Part shown: positions 1-7,719 of the stretch, piece by piece
How positions within the stretch are numbered: the first letter of the stretch is position 1
Layout: every line of letters begins with the position of its first letter
Source: Vulcanimicrobiota bacterium
GTDB taxonomy: Bacteria > Vulcanimicrobiota > Vulcanimicrobiia > Vulcanimicrobiales > Vulcanimicrobiaceae
Direction of reading: 5' to 3'
Assembly (NCBI GenBank): GCA_027306845.1
Contig: DAHUYY010000015.1
Location: forward strand, 1-17,657
Length of the DNA stretch: 17,657 nucleotides
Made by a program: the position numbers and the translations under genes
Notes under the pieces: generated by a model
Told to the model about the DNA's origin: nothing
What the model saw: the letters and a program-made list of their open reading frames with translations, nothing else
Databases searched by the model: none

Positions 1-171
1 ATAACCGCGGTCGTGGAGCTCGGCGAAAAGAAAGATCGGTTCGCGGTCCATCTTCGCAACGAGCACGCCCTCCGGGGCAAGGCTTTCGAGCGCTGCAAGA
101 ATGCGCATCATCGGTTCGGGTGGAGAGAGCCCACGGTTATCGAGTTTCACGATGCTCGATTTCGGTTCCAC
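1..171 (-). CDS. DUF2249 domain protein (3' part outside window)
   Basis: The first 57 codons of a small protein are visible; the reading frame stays open to the window edge. Key residues KLDNRGLSPPEP near the N-terminus, followed by a helix (RILAALESLAP) and DREPIFLFAEL, match the DUF2249 pattern of beta-strand, LD-RGL-PPEP, helix, then a strand ending in EP-hydrophobic. The GTG start at 171-169 is chosen because GGAGG lies about six bases upstream. This start lies inside the end of the membrane-protein gene, giving a 35 bp overlap, so the two are surely cotranscribed and probably translationally coupled. It is a distant paralogue of the DUF2249 gene at 1369-1602. The function of DUF2249 proteins is not established; homologues are often seen beside nitric-oxide or respiratory genes (family knowledge). 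Confidence 0.75.
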   Translation of the reverse strand, partial: MEPKSSIVKLDNRGLSPPEPMMRILAALESLAPEGVLVAKMDREPIFLFAELHDRGY

Positions 172-1399
172 GTTCGCCCTCCGTGGTGAAAAGATAGCGT
201 GCTGCGAGCCGCGCGATAGCGACAACGGCCGCTATTCCGCCCACTGCATAGAGATCGAATCCGATCTGCGCCGACCGCGACGCCAACGGCATGAAGGCAG
301 CCGCTGCCGGAGCGCCTATCGCCATGAGGATGAGTGCGCCGTATGCAAGCGGGAGATCGACGGCGCTACCAAGCGCCGGCAATCGTGCGGCGGGAAGGCG
401 CGCTTTCGCGCTCTGCCAGGTAAGAAAACCGACGATTTTATACGCGTACCCGAGAATCGTTATCGATAACCAGCCGAGGATTGCAAGAACGATCGCCGGT
501 GGAAATAATGCGGGAAACCACGTGCCGACGAATGCGACGATCGCCGCGCCGATTCCGAAGAGCCACGCGACGCGACCGTACTGCAGGCTCACATCGAGGC
601 GAGCGCGCAAGCGCGAGGAGAGCGTCTTGAGGTGTTGTGCACCGATGGCCACGCATGCGAGGACGATCGTCGCCAGCCCGATGCGCGTGCCGATCGCCGA
701 ACCCGCGAACGATACTGCGGCGACAAGGATTCCCAGCGCCGCCGTCCACGCCGCTCCCCATCTCCCATAGCCGTCGGCGTGCGCGATGGCAAACATCGGC
801 ACGAATCGATAGGAAATCGTAACGACGAGCATGCCGGCGAAGCCGCCTATTGCAAGCATGGCGTGAACCGGGGCGATGGCGAGAAAAGAGAGCCCCCACA
901 TTCCGCCGAGTTGCCCGGCCATCGCCGCGCCGATTCCGCCGGCGGAAAAAAACGCAGCGAGTGCAAAGGCGAGCAGTGCGCGCGTACGGCCTTCATCTCG
1001 CCCAGAAGCGAGGCGAAAAATGCTCCATGCTACCCAAAGCGTTGCACTCGTCGCGAGGACGACGGCAGCTGCGGCGAAACTCGGCGCACCATAAAAGCCG
1101 GCGACGAGCAATATGAAGCCGGCGGCGAAGCACGATGCGATGACCGGCACGATCCCCCCGCGCGCGTTCGGCGCGTGCGTCAGCACGGGGAGCAGTTGAT
1201 TGAGCGCGCCGACGGCGGTAAGGACGACGAACGCCGCAAATGCGTGGAGCGCACCGAACGTCGGGCCGGTGGTGACGACGAGAACGCAACCCGTCACATA
1301 GAACGCCAGCGCAACGGCGATTGCGAATTCGCTGCCGCGTGGATCGTTACGGAGCGAGGCTTCGCCGATCACGGCGTTCGCGTAAAGAGAATCCGCCAT
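137..1399 (-). CDS. Polytopic membrane protein, heme-copper-oxidase subunit I / NnrS-like
   Basis: A 420-residue, very hydrophobic protein with about 12 predicted membrane helices and a short charged C-terminal tail. Two helices carry the oxidase-like pattern of a histidine followed by an aromatic/proline exit: one around residues 50-75 (ALHAFAAF...NQLLPVL) and one around 177-203 (PVHAMLAIGGF...YRFVPMF). A later helix has YAYKIVGFLTW. The HH pair and HxH motif that bind copper and the two hemes in true heme-copper oxidases are not seen, so catalysis as an oxidase is unlikely. It may be a heme- or metal-containing relative of the NnrS/oxidase-like membrane proteins linked to nitric-oxide or respiratory metabolism. 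ATG at 1399 follows GAGGTGG by ten bases. The gene overlaps DUF2249 genes on both sides (31 and 35 bp), implying a joint role. Family placement is by motif memory and is moderately secure. Confidence 0.7.
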   Translation of the reverse strand: MADSLYANAVIGEASLRNDPRGSEFAIAVALAFYVTGCVLVVTTGPTFGALHAFAAFVVLTAVGALNQLLPVLTHAPNARGGIVPVIASCFAAGFILLVAGFYGAPSFAAAAVVLATSATLWVAWSIFRLASGRDEGRTRALLAFALAAFFSAGGIGAAMAGQLGGMWGLSFLAIAPVHAMLAIGGFAGMLVVTISYRFVPMFAIAHADGYGRWGAAWTAALGILVAAVSFAGSAIGTRIGLATIVLACVAIGAQHLKTLSSRLRARLDVSLQYGRVAWLFGIGAAIVAFVGTWFPALFPPAIVLAILGWLSITILGYAYKIVGFLTWQSAKARLPAARLPALGSAVDLPLAYGALILMAIGAPAAAAFMPLASRSAQIGFDLYAVGGIAAVVAIARLAARYLFTTEGERGTEIEHRETR

Positions 1400-1602
1400 T
1401 CATCGGGAGCCACCTCATCGGCGGTGTACGCGAATCCCAATTTTTTCATGACGCCGAAAAGGGGGATCGGTTCGAAGGAGTTCACGAGGAGGAAGGCGTC
1501 GCCGGGTTCCAGGGAATCGACGGCATCCATGATTGCCTGAAACGGCTCCTCTCCGCGGTCGTGAAAGGGGCGGACATCGAGTTCGATCGTGCGCGTCGGC
1601 AT
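1369..1602 (-). CDS. DUF2249 domain protein
   Basis: A complete 77-residue soluble protein. The pattern ELDVRPF near residue 7, helix EEPFQAIMDAVDSLEPGD, strand AFLLVNSFEPIPLFGVMKKLGF and a C-terminal EWRILFTR strand is that of a stand-alone DUF2249 domain (a TusA-like alpha/beta fold). Such small proteins are found singly or fused to hemerythrin-like domains and tend to neighbour denitrification, NO-response or respiratory genes (family knowledge); no enzymatic function is established. It is the first gene of the minus-strand cluster and its stop codon lies 31 bp inside the downstream membrane-protein gene. The Shine-Dalgarno is weak (GGTAG about nine bases ahead). A divergent gene, mqo, begins 147 bp away, so that gap must hold promoters for both directions. 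Confidence 0.8.
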   Translation of the reverse strand: MPTRTIELDVRPFHDRGEEPFQAIMDAVDSLEPGDAFLLVNSFEPIPLFGVMKKLGFAYTADEVAPDEWRILFTRTP

Positions 1603-1651
1603 GGATCGATTCTACCGCTTCCCGGCGCCGGTGGGATTGACCGGGGTTATA

Positions 1652-1668
1652 GGCGCTCGGGGAGCGCC
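1652..1668. other. GC-rich hairpin in divergent DUF2249/mqo intergenic region
   Basis: GGCGCTC at 1652-1658 and GAGCGCC at 1662-1668 form a seven-base stem with a three-base loop. It sits in the 147 bp gap between two divergent start codons, so it is not a terminator for either neighbour; it could be an operator or a 5' untranslated-region structure for mqo. Upstream at 1637-1642 is TTGACC, a reasonable -35 box for the plus strand, but no convincing -10 is seen at the right distance. The functional assignment is a guess. Confidence 0.3.
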
Positions 1669-1749
1669 CCGGCCCGCCGGGGGAGGCGCCCGCTTCGGCC
1701 GTCGCCTGCCGAAGAAGCCGTAACGGCACGCCGCGCCAGGCGGTACTCT

Positions 1750-3240
1750 ATGGTGGCTATGCCTGAGAAACAAAGAGATATCGTTTTGGTCGGCGCGGGC
1801 ATCATGAGCGCCACATTTGCCGCGATGCTCAAGGAGCTCCGCCCCGATATGAAGGTGGAGATCTTCGAAGCGCTCGATTCGGCGGCCCAAGAGAGTACCG
1901 ACGCGTGGAATAACGCCGGTACCGGGCATGCCGCGCTCTGCGAACTCAATTATACGCCGCAGAACGCCGACGGCAGCGTCGGTATCGCACGCGCGCTTGC
2001 GGTAAATACGCAGTACGATCTGTCGCGCCAGTTCTGGGCCTACATGGTGCGCAAGGGAGCGATCGGAGCGCCGGAGTCGTTCATCCACGACGTGCCCCAT
2101 ATCAGTTTTGTGTGGGGCGACGATAACGTTGCGTTTCTACGCAAGCGGTTTGAAGCGATGAGCGCGCACCATTGTTTCCGCGGCATGGAATATAGCGAAG
2201 ATCGCGCCGTGCTCGAACGTTGGATGCCGTTAGTGATGGAAGGGCGCTCGCCTTCGCAGCGCGTCGCGGCGACGCGCATGTCGACCGGCACCGATGTCGA
2301 CTACGGCGCACTAACGCGCGCCCTGCTCGCTCACGTGCAAACGTTGCCCGGCGTCGATATCTCCTACTCGCATCGCGTGACCGATCTGCATCGCACCTCC
2401 GACGGCGGTTGGGAGGTCAGCGTGCGCGATGCGAAGAGCGGAGCGCTGCGTACCGTCTCGACGAGTACGGTTTTTCTCGGCGCCGGCGGCGGCGCGCTCT
2501 CGTTGCTGCAACGGTCGGGCATCAAGGAAGGGAAGGGCTTCGGCGGCTTCCCGGTGAGCGGAATCTTCTTGCGTTGCGACGACGAAGCGGTCGTCGACCG
2601 TCATCTCGGCAAGGTCTACGGCAAAGCATCGGTCGGCGCACCGCCGATGTCCGTGCCTCACCTCGATACGCGCTTTATCGATGGGAAACGCTCGCTACTC
2701 TTCGGCCCGTACGCGGGTTTCTCGACGAAATTTCTCAAGCACGGCTCCTACGGAGATCTCCTCGGATCGCTCAAAAACGATAATCTCAAATCGATGCTCG
2801 CCGTCGGTCGCGATAATTTCGATCTGACGAAATATCTGGTCGGCGAAGTGCTGAAATCAAAAGCGAGCAAGTACGCATCGTTGCGCGAGTATTTTCCCTC
2901 CGCCGATCCCAAGGAATGGGAATTTATCGTCGCAGGGCAACGCGTGCAGGTTATCATGCCCGACGCAACGCGCGGCGGGAAGCTGCAGTTCGGCACCGAG
3001 ATCGTCTCCGATAGCGAAGGTTCGCTCGCTGCGGTTCTCGGCGCGTCGCCGGGCGCATCGGTCGCCGTCGCGGTCATGCTCGACGTCATTAAGCGCCTCT
3101 ACGGCGGTTCGCTCGAAGCGTGGAAGGCTGCGATGACCGAGATGCTGCCGTCGTACGGGCGCTCGATCGCCGACGACGCGGCGCTCTGTGAGAGCGTGCG
3201 GGCCGATACCGCCGAAGCGCTCCACCTCACGACGATCTAG
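1750..3240 (+). CDS. mqo: Malate:quinone oxidoreductase
   Basis: A 496-residue FAD enzyme that oxidises malate to oxaloacetate at the inner face of the cytoplasmic membrane and passes electrons to quinone, replacing or supplementing NAD-malate dehydrogenase in the TCA cycle. The N-terminal nucleotide-binding strand VLVGAGIMSATFAAML (residues about 12-27), the family signature WNNAGTGHAALCELNYTP (about 55-72) and the C-terminal LGASPGASVAVAVMLDVI are all classic for MQO, and the length matches the roughly 490-500 residue family. I chose ATG 1750 because AGGCGG precedes it by six bases; ATG 1759 is the alternative and would remove three residues. The frame is open further upstream, but that part lacks family similarity. 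It converges with the isocitrate dehydrogenase gene, and a hairpin follows its stop codon. Confidence 0.95.
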   Translation: MVAMPEKQRDIVLVGAGIMSATFAAMLKELRPDMKVEIFEALDSAAQESTDAWNNAGTGHAALCELNYTPQNADGSVGIARALAVNTQYDLSRQFWAYMVRKGAIGAPESFIHDVPHISFVWGDDNVAFLRKRFEAMSAHHCFRGMEYSEDRAVLERWMPLVMEGRSPSQRVAATRMSTGTDVDYGALTRALLAHVQTLPGVDISYSHRVTDLHRTSDGGWEVSVRDAKSGALRTVSTSTVFLGAGGGALSLLQRSGIKEGKGFGGFPVSGIFLRCDDEAVVDRHLGKVYGKASVGAPPMSVPHLDTRFIDGKRSLLFGPYAGFSTKFLKHGSYGDLLGSLKNDNLKSMLAVGRDNFDLTKYLVGEVLKSKASKYASLREYFPSADPKEWEFIVAGQRVQVIMPDATRGGKLQFGTEIVSDSEGSLAAVLGASPGASVAVAVMLDVIKRLYGGSLEAWKAAMTEMLPSYGRSIADDAALCESVRADTAEALHLTTI

Positions 3241-3248
3241 AAATGCAG

Positions 3249-3278
3249 CGGGGTACCGGCCATGCGGCCGATACCCCG
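3249..3278 (+). terminator. Hairpin terminator after mqo
   Basis: CGGGGTA then CGGCC pair with GGCCG then TACCCCG (one C-A mismatch, four-base loop ATGC), starting nine bases after the mqo stop and followed by a short T-containing tract (GTCCTTTCT). The strong stem and position between two convergent genes make it a likely terminator for mqo. It may also serve the convergent dehydrogenase gene, although the U-tract on that side is poor. Confidence 0.7.
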
Positions 3279-3313
3279 GTCCTTTCTGCGAGCGAGCCGG
3301 TTCGAGGCGTCCG

Positions 3314-4780
3314 CTACTGTCCTTGCCCGAGCGAGAAGCCGGGGACGCCGTCGAAGGTGTAGAGCCCTTCGCACTTAATCGTTTCGAGCCCAACGGCTTC
3401 AACCGCCGCCATCAAACGCGCGATCGCGGCGCCGTCGACGCGCGCGTCGCTCTGAAAGCGACAGCGCCAATGGTCGACGCAGCGCGTTGAATCGCTGGCG
3501 CGCGGCCATACCTGCGTGCCGCGATTGGTGATCATCGCGAGTTTCATCGGTCGCGCGTCGAGGGCGAGGAGCCGCTCGGCGAGTCGTTCGGGCTTTCCTT
3601 CGTTCCAATCGATGAACATATCGACGCCGACGCGCACCTTTTCCGGCGTCGTTGCGGCTTGTGTGTCGACGTGCATTTCGGGCAGGGTGCAGCGACCGAT
3701 CTCCGGCGACGACAGGCGTTGCGGAGCTCTGCCGAGGCGTTCGATGACGGCCGAGGCAAAATCGGCGGTGCCGACGCAACGCGAGCTCTGCGCGCCGAAG
3801 ATATCGCGCGTATGGATGCCTTCCTCGATGGTGCAGAGCCACGCATCCTGAATTCGCTTAGCGATGGTGCCTTGCCCGACATGGCCGAGCAGCATGACCG
3901 CCGCGTTGAGGAGGCCGGAGGGATTGGCGATACCTTGGCCGGCGATATCGGGCGCGGAACCATGGATCGCTTCAAACATCGCGATCTCGTCGCCGATATT
4001 CGCCGAGCCCGCCATGCCGACCGACCCGCAGAGTTCGGCTGCGATATCGGAGAGAATATCGCCGTAAAGATTCGGCAGCACGACGACGTCGAAGCGCTCG
4101 GGCTGCGTTGCCAGGCGGGCCGCGCCGATATCGACGATGAGATGTTCGTTTTCGATATCGGGATACTCGCGCGCAATCTCCGTGAAGACGCGATGGAAGA
4201 GCCCATCGGTAATCTTCATGATGTTATCTTTCGTGAAACAGGAGACGCGTTTGCGCCCATGTGCGCGCGCATATTCGAAAGCGTAGCGCACGATGCGTTC
4301 GCTACCGCTGCGCGTGATGAGCTTGAGGCACTGCGTGACGTCGGCGGTCTGCCGATGCTCGATGCCGCCGTAGACGTCTTCCTCGTTCTCGCGAACGATC
4401 ACCATATCCATCGCCGGGTGGAGCGTCGGCACGAACGGGGCCATCGCGCGCGCCGGGCGGACGTTAGCGTAGAGGCCGTACATCTTGCGGATCGTGACGT
4501 TGAGGCTCTTATAGCCGCCGCCTTGCGGGGTCGTGATCGGTGCCTTCAGCAGCAGCCTTGTCGCCGAGAGGGTCTCGAGCGCCTCGTCACCGATGCCGCT
4601 GGAGAGCCCGGAGCGGTAGACGCGCTCGCCGATCTCGATCGGCCGCGGCTCGATCTTCGCGCCGGCCGCCTGGAGGACGGCGAGCGTCGCCTCCATGATC
4701 TCGGGGCCGATGCCGTCACCATGGGCGATGGCGACCGGAACGGAGGTTCGTGGCTCGGAGAGCGTCTCGGTTGCAAGCAC
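3314..4780 (-). CDS. icd: Isocitrate dehydrogenase, Thermus/Rickettsia type, probably NAD-dependent
   Basis: A 488-residue enzyme that converts isocitrate to 2-oxoglutarate in the TCA cycle. Substrate-binding residues are recognisable in KSLNVTIRKMYGLYANVRP (equivalents of E. coli Ser113, Asn115, Arg119, Arg129) and VIVRENEEDVYGG (Arg153, Tyr160); metal-binding aspartates lie in LYGDILSDIAAELCGS. In the cofactor loop HGSAPDIAGQGIANP the E. coli NADP determinants Lys344, Tyr345 and Val351 are Asp, Ile and Ala, the NAD-type set, so NAD dependence is predicted. After the catalytic core (to about residue 335) comes a roughly 140-residue C-terminal domain as in the 496-residue Thermus enzyme; E. 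coli Icd lacks it. The start is GTG at 4780, with GAAGGAG nine bases upstream. It is divergent from the winged-helix gene and convergent with mqo. Confidence 0.93.
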   Translation of the reverse strand: MLATETLSEPRTSVPVAIAHGDGIGPEIMEATLAVLQAAGAKIEPRPIEIGERVYRSGLSSGIGDEALETLSATRLLLKAPITTPQGGGYKSLNVTIRKMYGLYANVRPARAMAPFVPTLHPAMDMVIVRENEEDVYGGIEHRQTADVTQCLKLITRSGSERIVRYAFEYARAHGRKRVSCFTKDNIMKITDGLFHRVFTEIAREYPDIENEHLIVDIGAARLATQPERFDVVVLPNLYGDILSDIAAELCGSVGMAGSANIGDEIAMFEAIHGSAPDIAGQGIANPSGLLNAAVMLLGHVGQGTIAKRIQDAWLCTIEEGIHTRDIFGAQSSRCVGTADFASAVIERLGRAPQRLSSPEIGRCTLPEMHVDTQAATTPEKVRVGVDMFIDWNEGKPERLAERLLALDARPMKLAMITNRGTQVWPRASDSTRCVDHWRCRFQSDARVDGAAIARLMAAVEAVGLETIKCEGLYTFDGVPGFSLGQGQ

Positions 4781-4796
4781 GCGGGGAGGCTCCTTC

Positions 4797-4828
4797 TATG
4801 AAATATAATGCATGAAAATGGTTTCATA
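4797..4828. promoter_or_regulatory. Candidate operator: three ATGAAA half-sites
   Basis: TATGAAA (4797-4803), CATGAAA (4811-4817) and TTTCATA (4822-4828) lie within 32 bp. The second and third form the palindrome ATGAAA-ATGG-TTTCAT; the first and third form a seven-base inverted repeat. The array covers the predicted transcription start of the isocitrate dehydrogenase gene, where a repressor would act. The divergently encoded winged-helix protein is the obvious candidate binder (inference). A perfect TATAAT (4804-4809) is also embedded on the plus strand, but without a matching -35 box. Confidence 0.4.
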
Positions 4829-4831
4829 TAT

Positions 4832-4860
4832 GGTATAACAGGCAAAGCAACGAGGGTCAA
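4832..4860 (-). promoter_or_regulatory. Putative sigma70 promoter for icd
   Basis: Read on the minus strand, TTGACC (4860-4855) and TATACC (4837-4832) are separated by exactly 17 bases, a good match to the housekeeping consensus. Transcription would start near 4825, about 45 bases ahead of the GTG start of the isocitrate dehydrogenase gene. The surrounding stretch is clearly AT-richer than the flanking genes. Confidence 0.5.
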
Positions 4861-4890
4861 TACCTAAAGCGGCGGCAAAGGAGAAAATCG

Positions 4891-5178
4891 ATGGATGCTC
4901 GGTCGGGTTGGACCTTTTTGAGCAACCACGCGCACGTAACGGTTGCTCTGGCACAGAACCCCGAGTTGCGCTTGCGCGACCTCGCCGAGCAGGTGGGGAT
5001 TACCGAACGTGCCGTCGCCCAGATCGTCGTCGATCTCGAGGCCGCCGGCGTGATCTCGCGCGGACGGGACGGGCGCCGGAACGTCTATACCGTCCATCGC
5101 GGCGTGCCGCTGCGCCACCCGCTCGAGAAACATCGCGCGGTCGGCGATATTCTCAACGTCGTCGTCGGCGAAGTGTAA
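4891..5178 (+). CDS. Small winged helix-turn-helix regulator (MarR/ArsR-like)
   Basis: A 95-residue protein that is almost entirely one winged-helix DNA-binding domain. Residues about 7-25 (WTFLSNHAHVTVALAQNPE) form helix 1, LRLRDLAEQVGITERAVAQIV (about 26-46) is the helix-turn-helix, and DLEAAGVISRGRDGRRNVYTV the third helix end and beta wing. The tail PLRHPLEKHRAVGDILNVV is typical of a widespread, uncharacterised family of single-domain winged-helix proteins in Actinobacteria and other phyla. No ligand domain and no metal-binding cysteines are seen. ATG 4891 is preceded by AAGGAG seven bases upstream. It is divergent from the isocitrate dehydrogenase gene, with the operator-like repeats between them, so local control is plausible but unproven. 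Confidence 0.85.
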   Translation: MDARSGWTFLSNHAHVTVALAQNPELRLRDLAEQVGITERAVAQIVVDLEAAGVISRGRDGRRNVYTVHRGVPLRHPLEKHRAVGDILNVVVGEV

Positions 5179-5189
5179 GGCGCAAGCGA

Positions 5190-5219
5190 AAGAGGCCGCC
5201 GGATCTCCGGCGGCCTCTT
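5190..5219. terminator. Perfect bidirectional terminator
   Basis: A 14-base stem (AAGAGGCCGCCGGA paired with TCCGGCGGCCTCTT) closes over a two-base centre, forming a perfect palindrome apart from the loop. A-rich sequence on the left and TCTT on the right provide short T-tracts for both directions. It lies between the stop codons of the convergent winged-helix gene (5178) and TonB-receptor gene (5246), so it should end transcription of both. Confidence 0.85.
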
Positions 5220-5245
5220 CGATCGAGCGTGCTCGGGGCGACGCC

Positions 5246-7606
5246 CTAGGAGCGGTAGCCGAAACTCACGACGACCGTCGGTGGGGCCATCGGCATTCCG
5301 ACGAAGACCCCGTTGGGAAACGCGCCGAACGACGAGCTATTGTATTCGTAGACGTTCGCGCGCTCGTTGAGGAGGTTGTAACCCGAAAGGGTGATCCCAA
5401 AACCCTTATCGCGGGCGGGCTCCCAAGTAATATTCGCATCGAGCGTGCGATAGGAACGCAGCTGCGTCATCGACGGAGCCGCGGTGACGTTGTCGAAAAT
5501 CGTTTGGGCTCCAACGATTCGGTAATCCGCGTATCCGCTAAAGTGCGGTGCCGCAAACGAGGCTCCAATGTTGTAGAGATGGTTAGGAACGTAGGGAACG
5601 TTTGTCCCCGCGCTGACGTGGGAATTGGAGCCGCTGGTGTAGGCCGTCGTATAGTATGCGGCATTTTGCGATGCATTGACGAAACCGAAGAGCCCGTCGC
5701 TGCCTTGCCCCGGTGTGAGACGAACGTGCGAAATGCCGAGCTCGACGCCGCTGTAGCGAGAGTTTCCCGCGTTGGTAATAAGCGTGATTGCGCCCGACGC
5801 AACCGAGGCCGCCGCCTCGGTCGGTGTCTGTCCGAGCGCATTTTCATAATAAGAGAGCGGCGCGGGTGCCTGGGAGAAGGTGTTGTTGAAGTTATCTCTA
5901 TAGATGCCGGCCGACCAGCGATAGCGTGCGTTATCGCCGCGCAACCCGAGGTCGAAATCCGTCGATTGCTCCGGCTGAACGACCAGCGGGGCGACCTTTC
6001 CGGTTACGGAATCGATGACGTCGTTGTAGTAGGCGCTAATCTCCGGCGGCTTGAAGTCCGTTCCGGTTCCGAGATAGGCGACCAGATTTTTTGAAAAACG
6101 ATAACGAAGGCCGAGCGACGGTTCGAAAAACGCATAGGAGTTTCCGACGCTAAATGTTTGGGAGTAGAAGTACCCAACGTAGGGAGTCAGGCTCTCGGTC
6201 GTGACCGAGTCGAAGCGCAGCCCCGGTTCTACGAGCAATTTGCCGACGCGGTAGGTATCTTCGGCGTATTGCACGATCGAGTTGCGATTTCCGGGCTGAT
6301 CCCACGCATCGTTGTACGTGATTTGCGGGGCGAAGCCGAGCGTCGGCCCCCAATACTCGGCGCTCTCTTCATGGCCGTGTACGTACTGCCATCCGAATTT
6401 CAACGTGTTTTTATCGGATGTGTAAAAAGTCGAACGCGCGACAAAGCCGAGCCGCTGGTCGCTGTTGTGATAAAGATGGTATGCAAAATCCGCGGCATTC
6501 GGAGATATCGTTCCGCTCATCCAACTCTGCGCGAAAGTCGGTGAAAAAGGCGAGTTTGGAAGATACGAAATCGTCGGATCGGTATACGACGTGCGTGTAT
6601 AGTCGGTAAGATAGCGGAAGAACGTGAGCCGCGTCGCGACCTCGGGGCTCCACTGCTTCACGAAGTCGACGAGATCGAGATTCGTGTGGGCGATGTTGTA
6701 GGAATACGTTTGATCGACCGGCCACTGAAACGCGATGCCGTTGGTTGCAATTGACGAACCGGGGATCGCGTCGTTCGGAACGTCGTGCGGAACGTAGCCG
6801 TTGTTACGATCGTCATTATAAATAAACCGAAGGAAGCCGGTGTGGCGGAAAACGGGGACGATGAGGTTCCCGTAGATGTAATGGTTCCAATCGGGAACAT
6901 CGTTTTGGAAGCCACGATAGTAGCCGGTTCCGGTGCCGAGCACCGCGCGAACGCCTGCTGCATTCGCTCCGGTATTAAAAATTGCATCGCCGCCGCTGCC
7001 GGCGTTGTAGACCATTCCGAAAGAGCGTTTGAAAGCCGGGTCGAGCAAGTGATAGGCGACGCTGCCGCCGAGTGAATCGATCGAAGTGTGCTCGGGATCG
7101 TTGACACCGCGGTAAACGTTGACGCTCTCTACCAGAGGCGTGACGAATGCGGTTGCATTTCGCTGCGAAGCCGAATTCGTGACGCCGCCGTTGAAGAGGC
7201 CGTTGAGCGGAACGCCGTCGAGCGTCTCGCCGAATTGCCCACCGTTGAATCCGCGGAACGAAAGGTGCGTGCGGACGAGCCCGGAGCCGCCGAATGAAAA
7301 AGCTTCGACGCTCGGCGAACTATTGAGGATACTTTGAATGCTGGAGATCGGGCCGGCATGCTTGATGACGTCGCGGCCGATCACCGAGCCGCTAAACGGC
7401 GAGAGATATTGCTGCTTTCGCGACCGAGAGGCGCGGTTTGCCTTTGCGCGCACGCGGATAATCGTGCGTAAGGCGGCGGGTGATGGCGAGGGGGAGGGTG
7501 TCGGCGCCGCGCTCGCTCGGGTGCCGACGCCGGCGAGGGCAACTCCAAAAGCGCCGGAGAGAATGAGGCTTCGTCGGACCGCTCGCAGATCGGGACGTGG
7601 GGTCAT
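5246..7606 (-). CDS. TonB-dependent outer-membrane receptor
   Basis: A 786-residue outer-membrane receptor for active uptake of an iron chelate, cobalamin or other substrate; the substrate cannot be told from sequence. Residues about 1-33 are a Sec signal peptide (arginine-rich n-region, hydrophobic core, cleavage around TRASA), followed by a Pro/Ser-repeat linker APTPSPSPSP. The plug domain spans about 70-210, with SVIGRDVIKHAGP, LSFRGFNGGQFGETLDGVPLN and the VNVYRGVNDPEHTSIDSLGG strand. The rest is a beta-barrel rich in alternating aromatic residues, with LVEPGLRFD, AYLGTGTDFKPPE and the C-terminal YNLLNERANVYEYNS region. No clear TonB box is recognised. ATG 7606 has AGGAGGAAGG directly upstream. 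No TonB/ExbBD or ABC transporter genes lie nearby. It is divergent from the YceI-like gene with 113 bp between starts. Confidence 0.92.
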   Translation of the reverse strand: MTPRPDLRAVRRSLILSGAFGVALAGVGTRASAAPTPSPSPSPAALRTIIRVRAKANRASRSRKQQYLSPFSGSVIGRDVIKHAGPISSIQSILNSSPSVEAFSFGGSGLVRTHLSFRGFNGGQFGETLDGVPLNGLFNGGVTNSASQRNATAFVTPLVESVNVYRGVNDPEHTSIDSLGGSVAYHLLDPAFKRSFGMVYNAGSGGDAIFNTGANAAGVRAVLGTGTGYYRGFQNDVPDWNHYIYGNLIVPVFRHTGFLRFIYNDDRNNGYVPHDVPNDAIPGSSIATNGIAFQWPVDQTYSYNIAHTNLDLVDFVKQWSPEVATRLTFFRYLTDYTRTSYTDPTISYLPNSPFSPTFAQSWMSGTISPNAADFAYHLYHNSDQRLGFVARSTFYTSDKNTLKFGWQYVHGHEESAEYWGPTLGFAPQITYNDAWDQPGNRNSIVQYAEDTYRVGKLLVEPGLRFDSVTTESLTPYVGYFYSQTFSVGNSYAFFEPSLGLRYRFSKNLVAYLGTGTDFKPPEISAYYNDVIDSVTGKVAPLVVQPEQSTDFDLGLRGDNARYRWSAGIYRDNFNNTFSQAPAPLSYYENALGQTPTEAAASVASGAITLITNAGNSRYSGVELGISHVRLTPGQGSDGLFGFVNASQNAAYYTTAYTSGSNSHVSAGTNVPYVPNHLYNIGASFAAPHFSGYADYRIVGAQTIFDNVTAAPSMTQLRSYRTLDANITWEPARDKGFGITLSGYNLLNERANVYEYNSSSFGAFPNGVFVGMPMAPPTVVVSFGYRS

Positions 7607-7719
7607 GCCTTCCTCCTGAAGAAACGGATGCGGATGGCCTAGTCTACCAAAAAAGGATTAAGAACGAGTTGTCGGCTCGCGAAAAAATCCGGCTTGCTTG
7701 CTCCGGAGGGGGGATATAT

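Noticed and set aside
632..1540. Long plus-strand open frame (302 codons) opposite the oxidase-like membrane gene
   Set aside because: The product is Arg/Glu-rich with no recognisable domain, typical of the antisense of a GC-rich hydrophobic gene; the minus-strand gene has clear membrane helices and coupling.
3659..4801. 380-codon plus-strand open frame opposite the isocitrate dehydrogenase gene
   Set aside because: Antisense shadow; the minus-strand product is unmistakable and the plus-strand product is low-complexity Asp/Arg/Ala.
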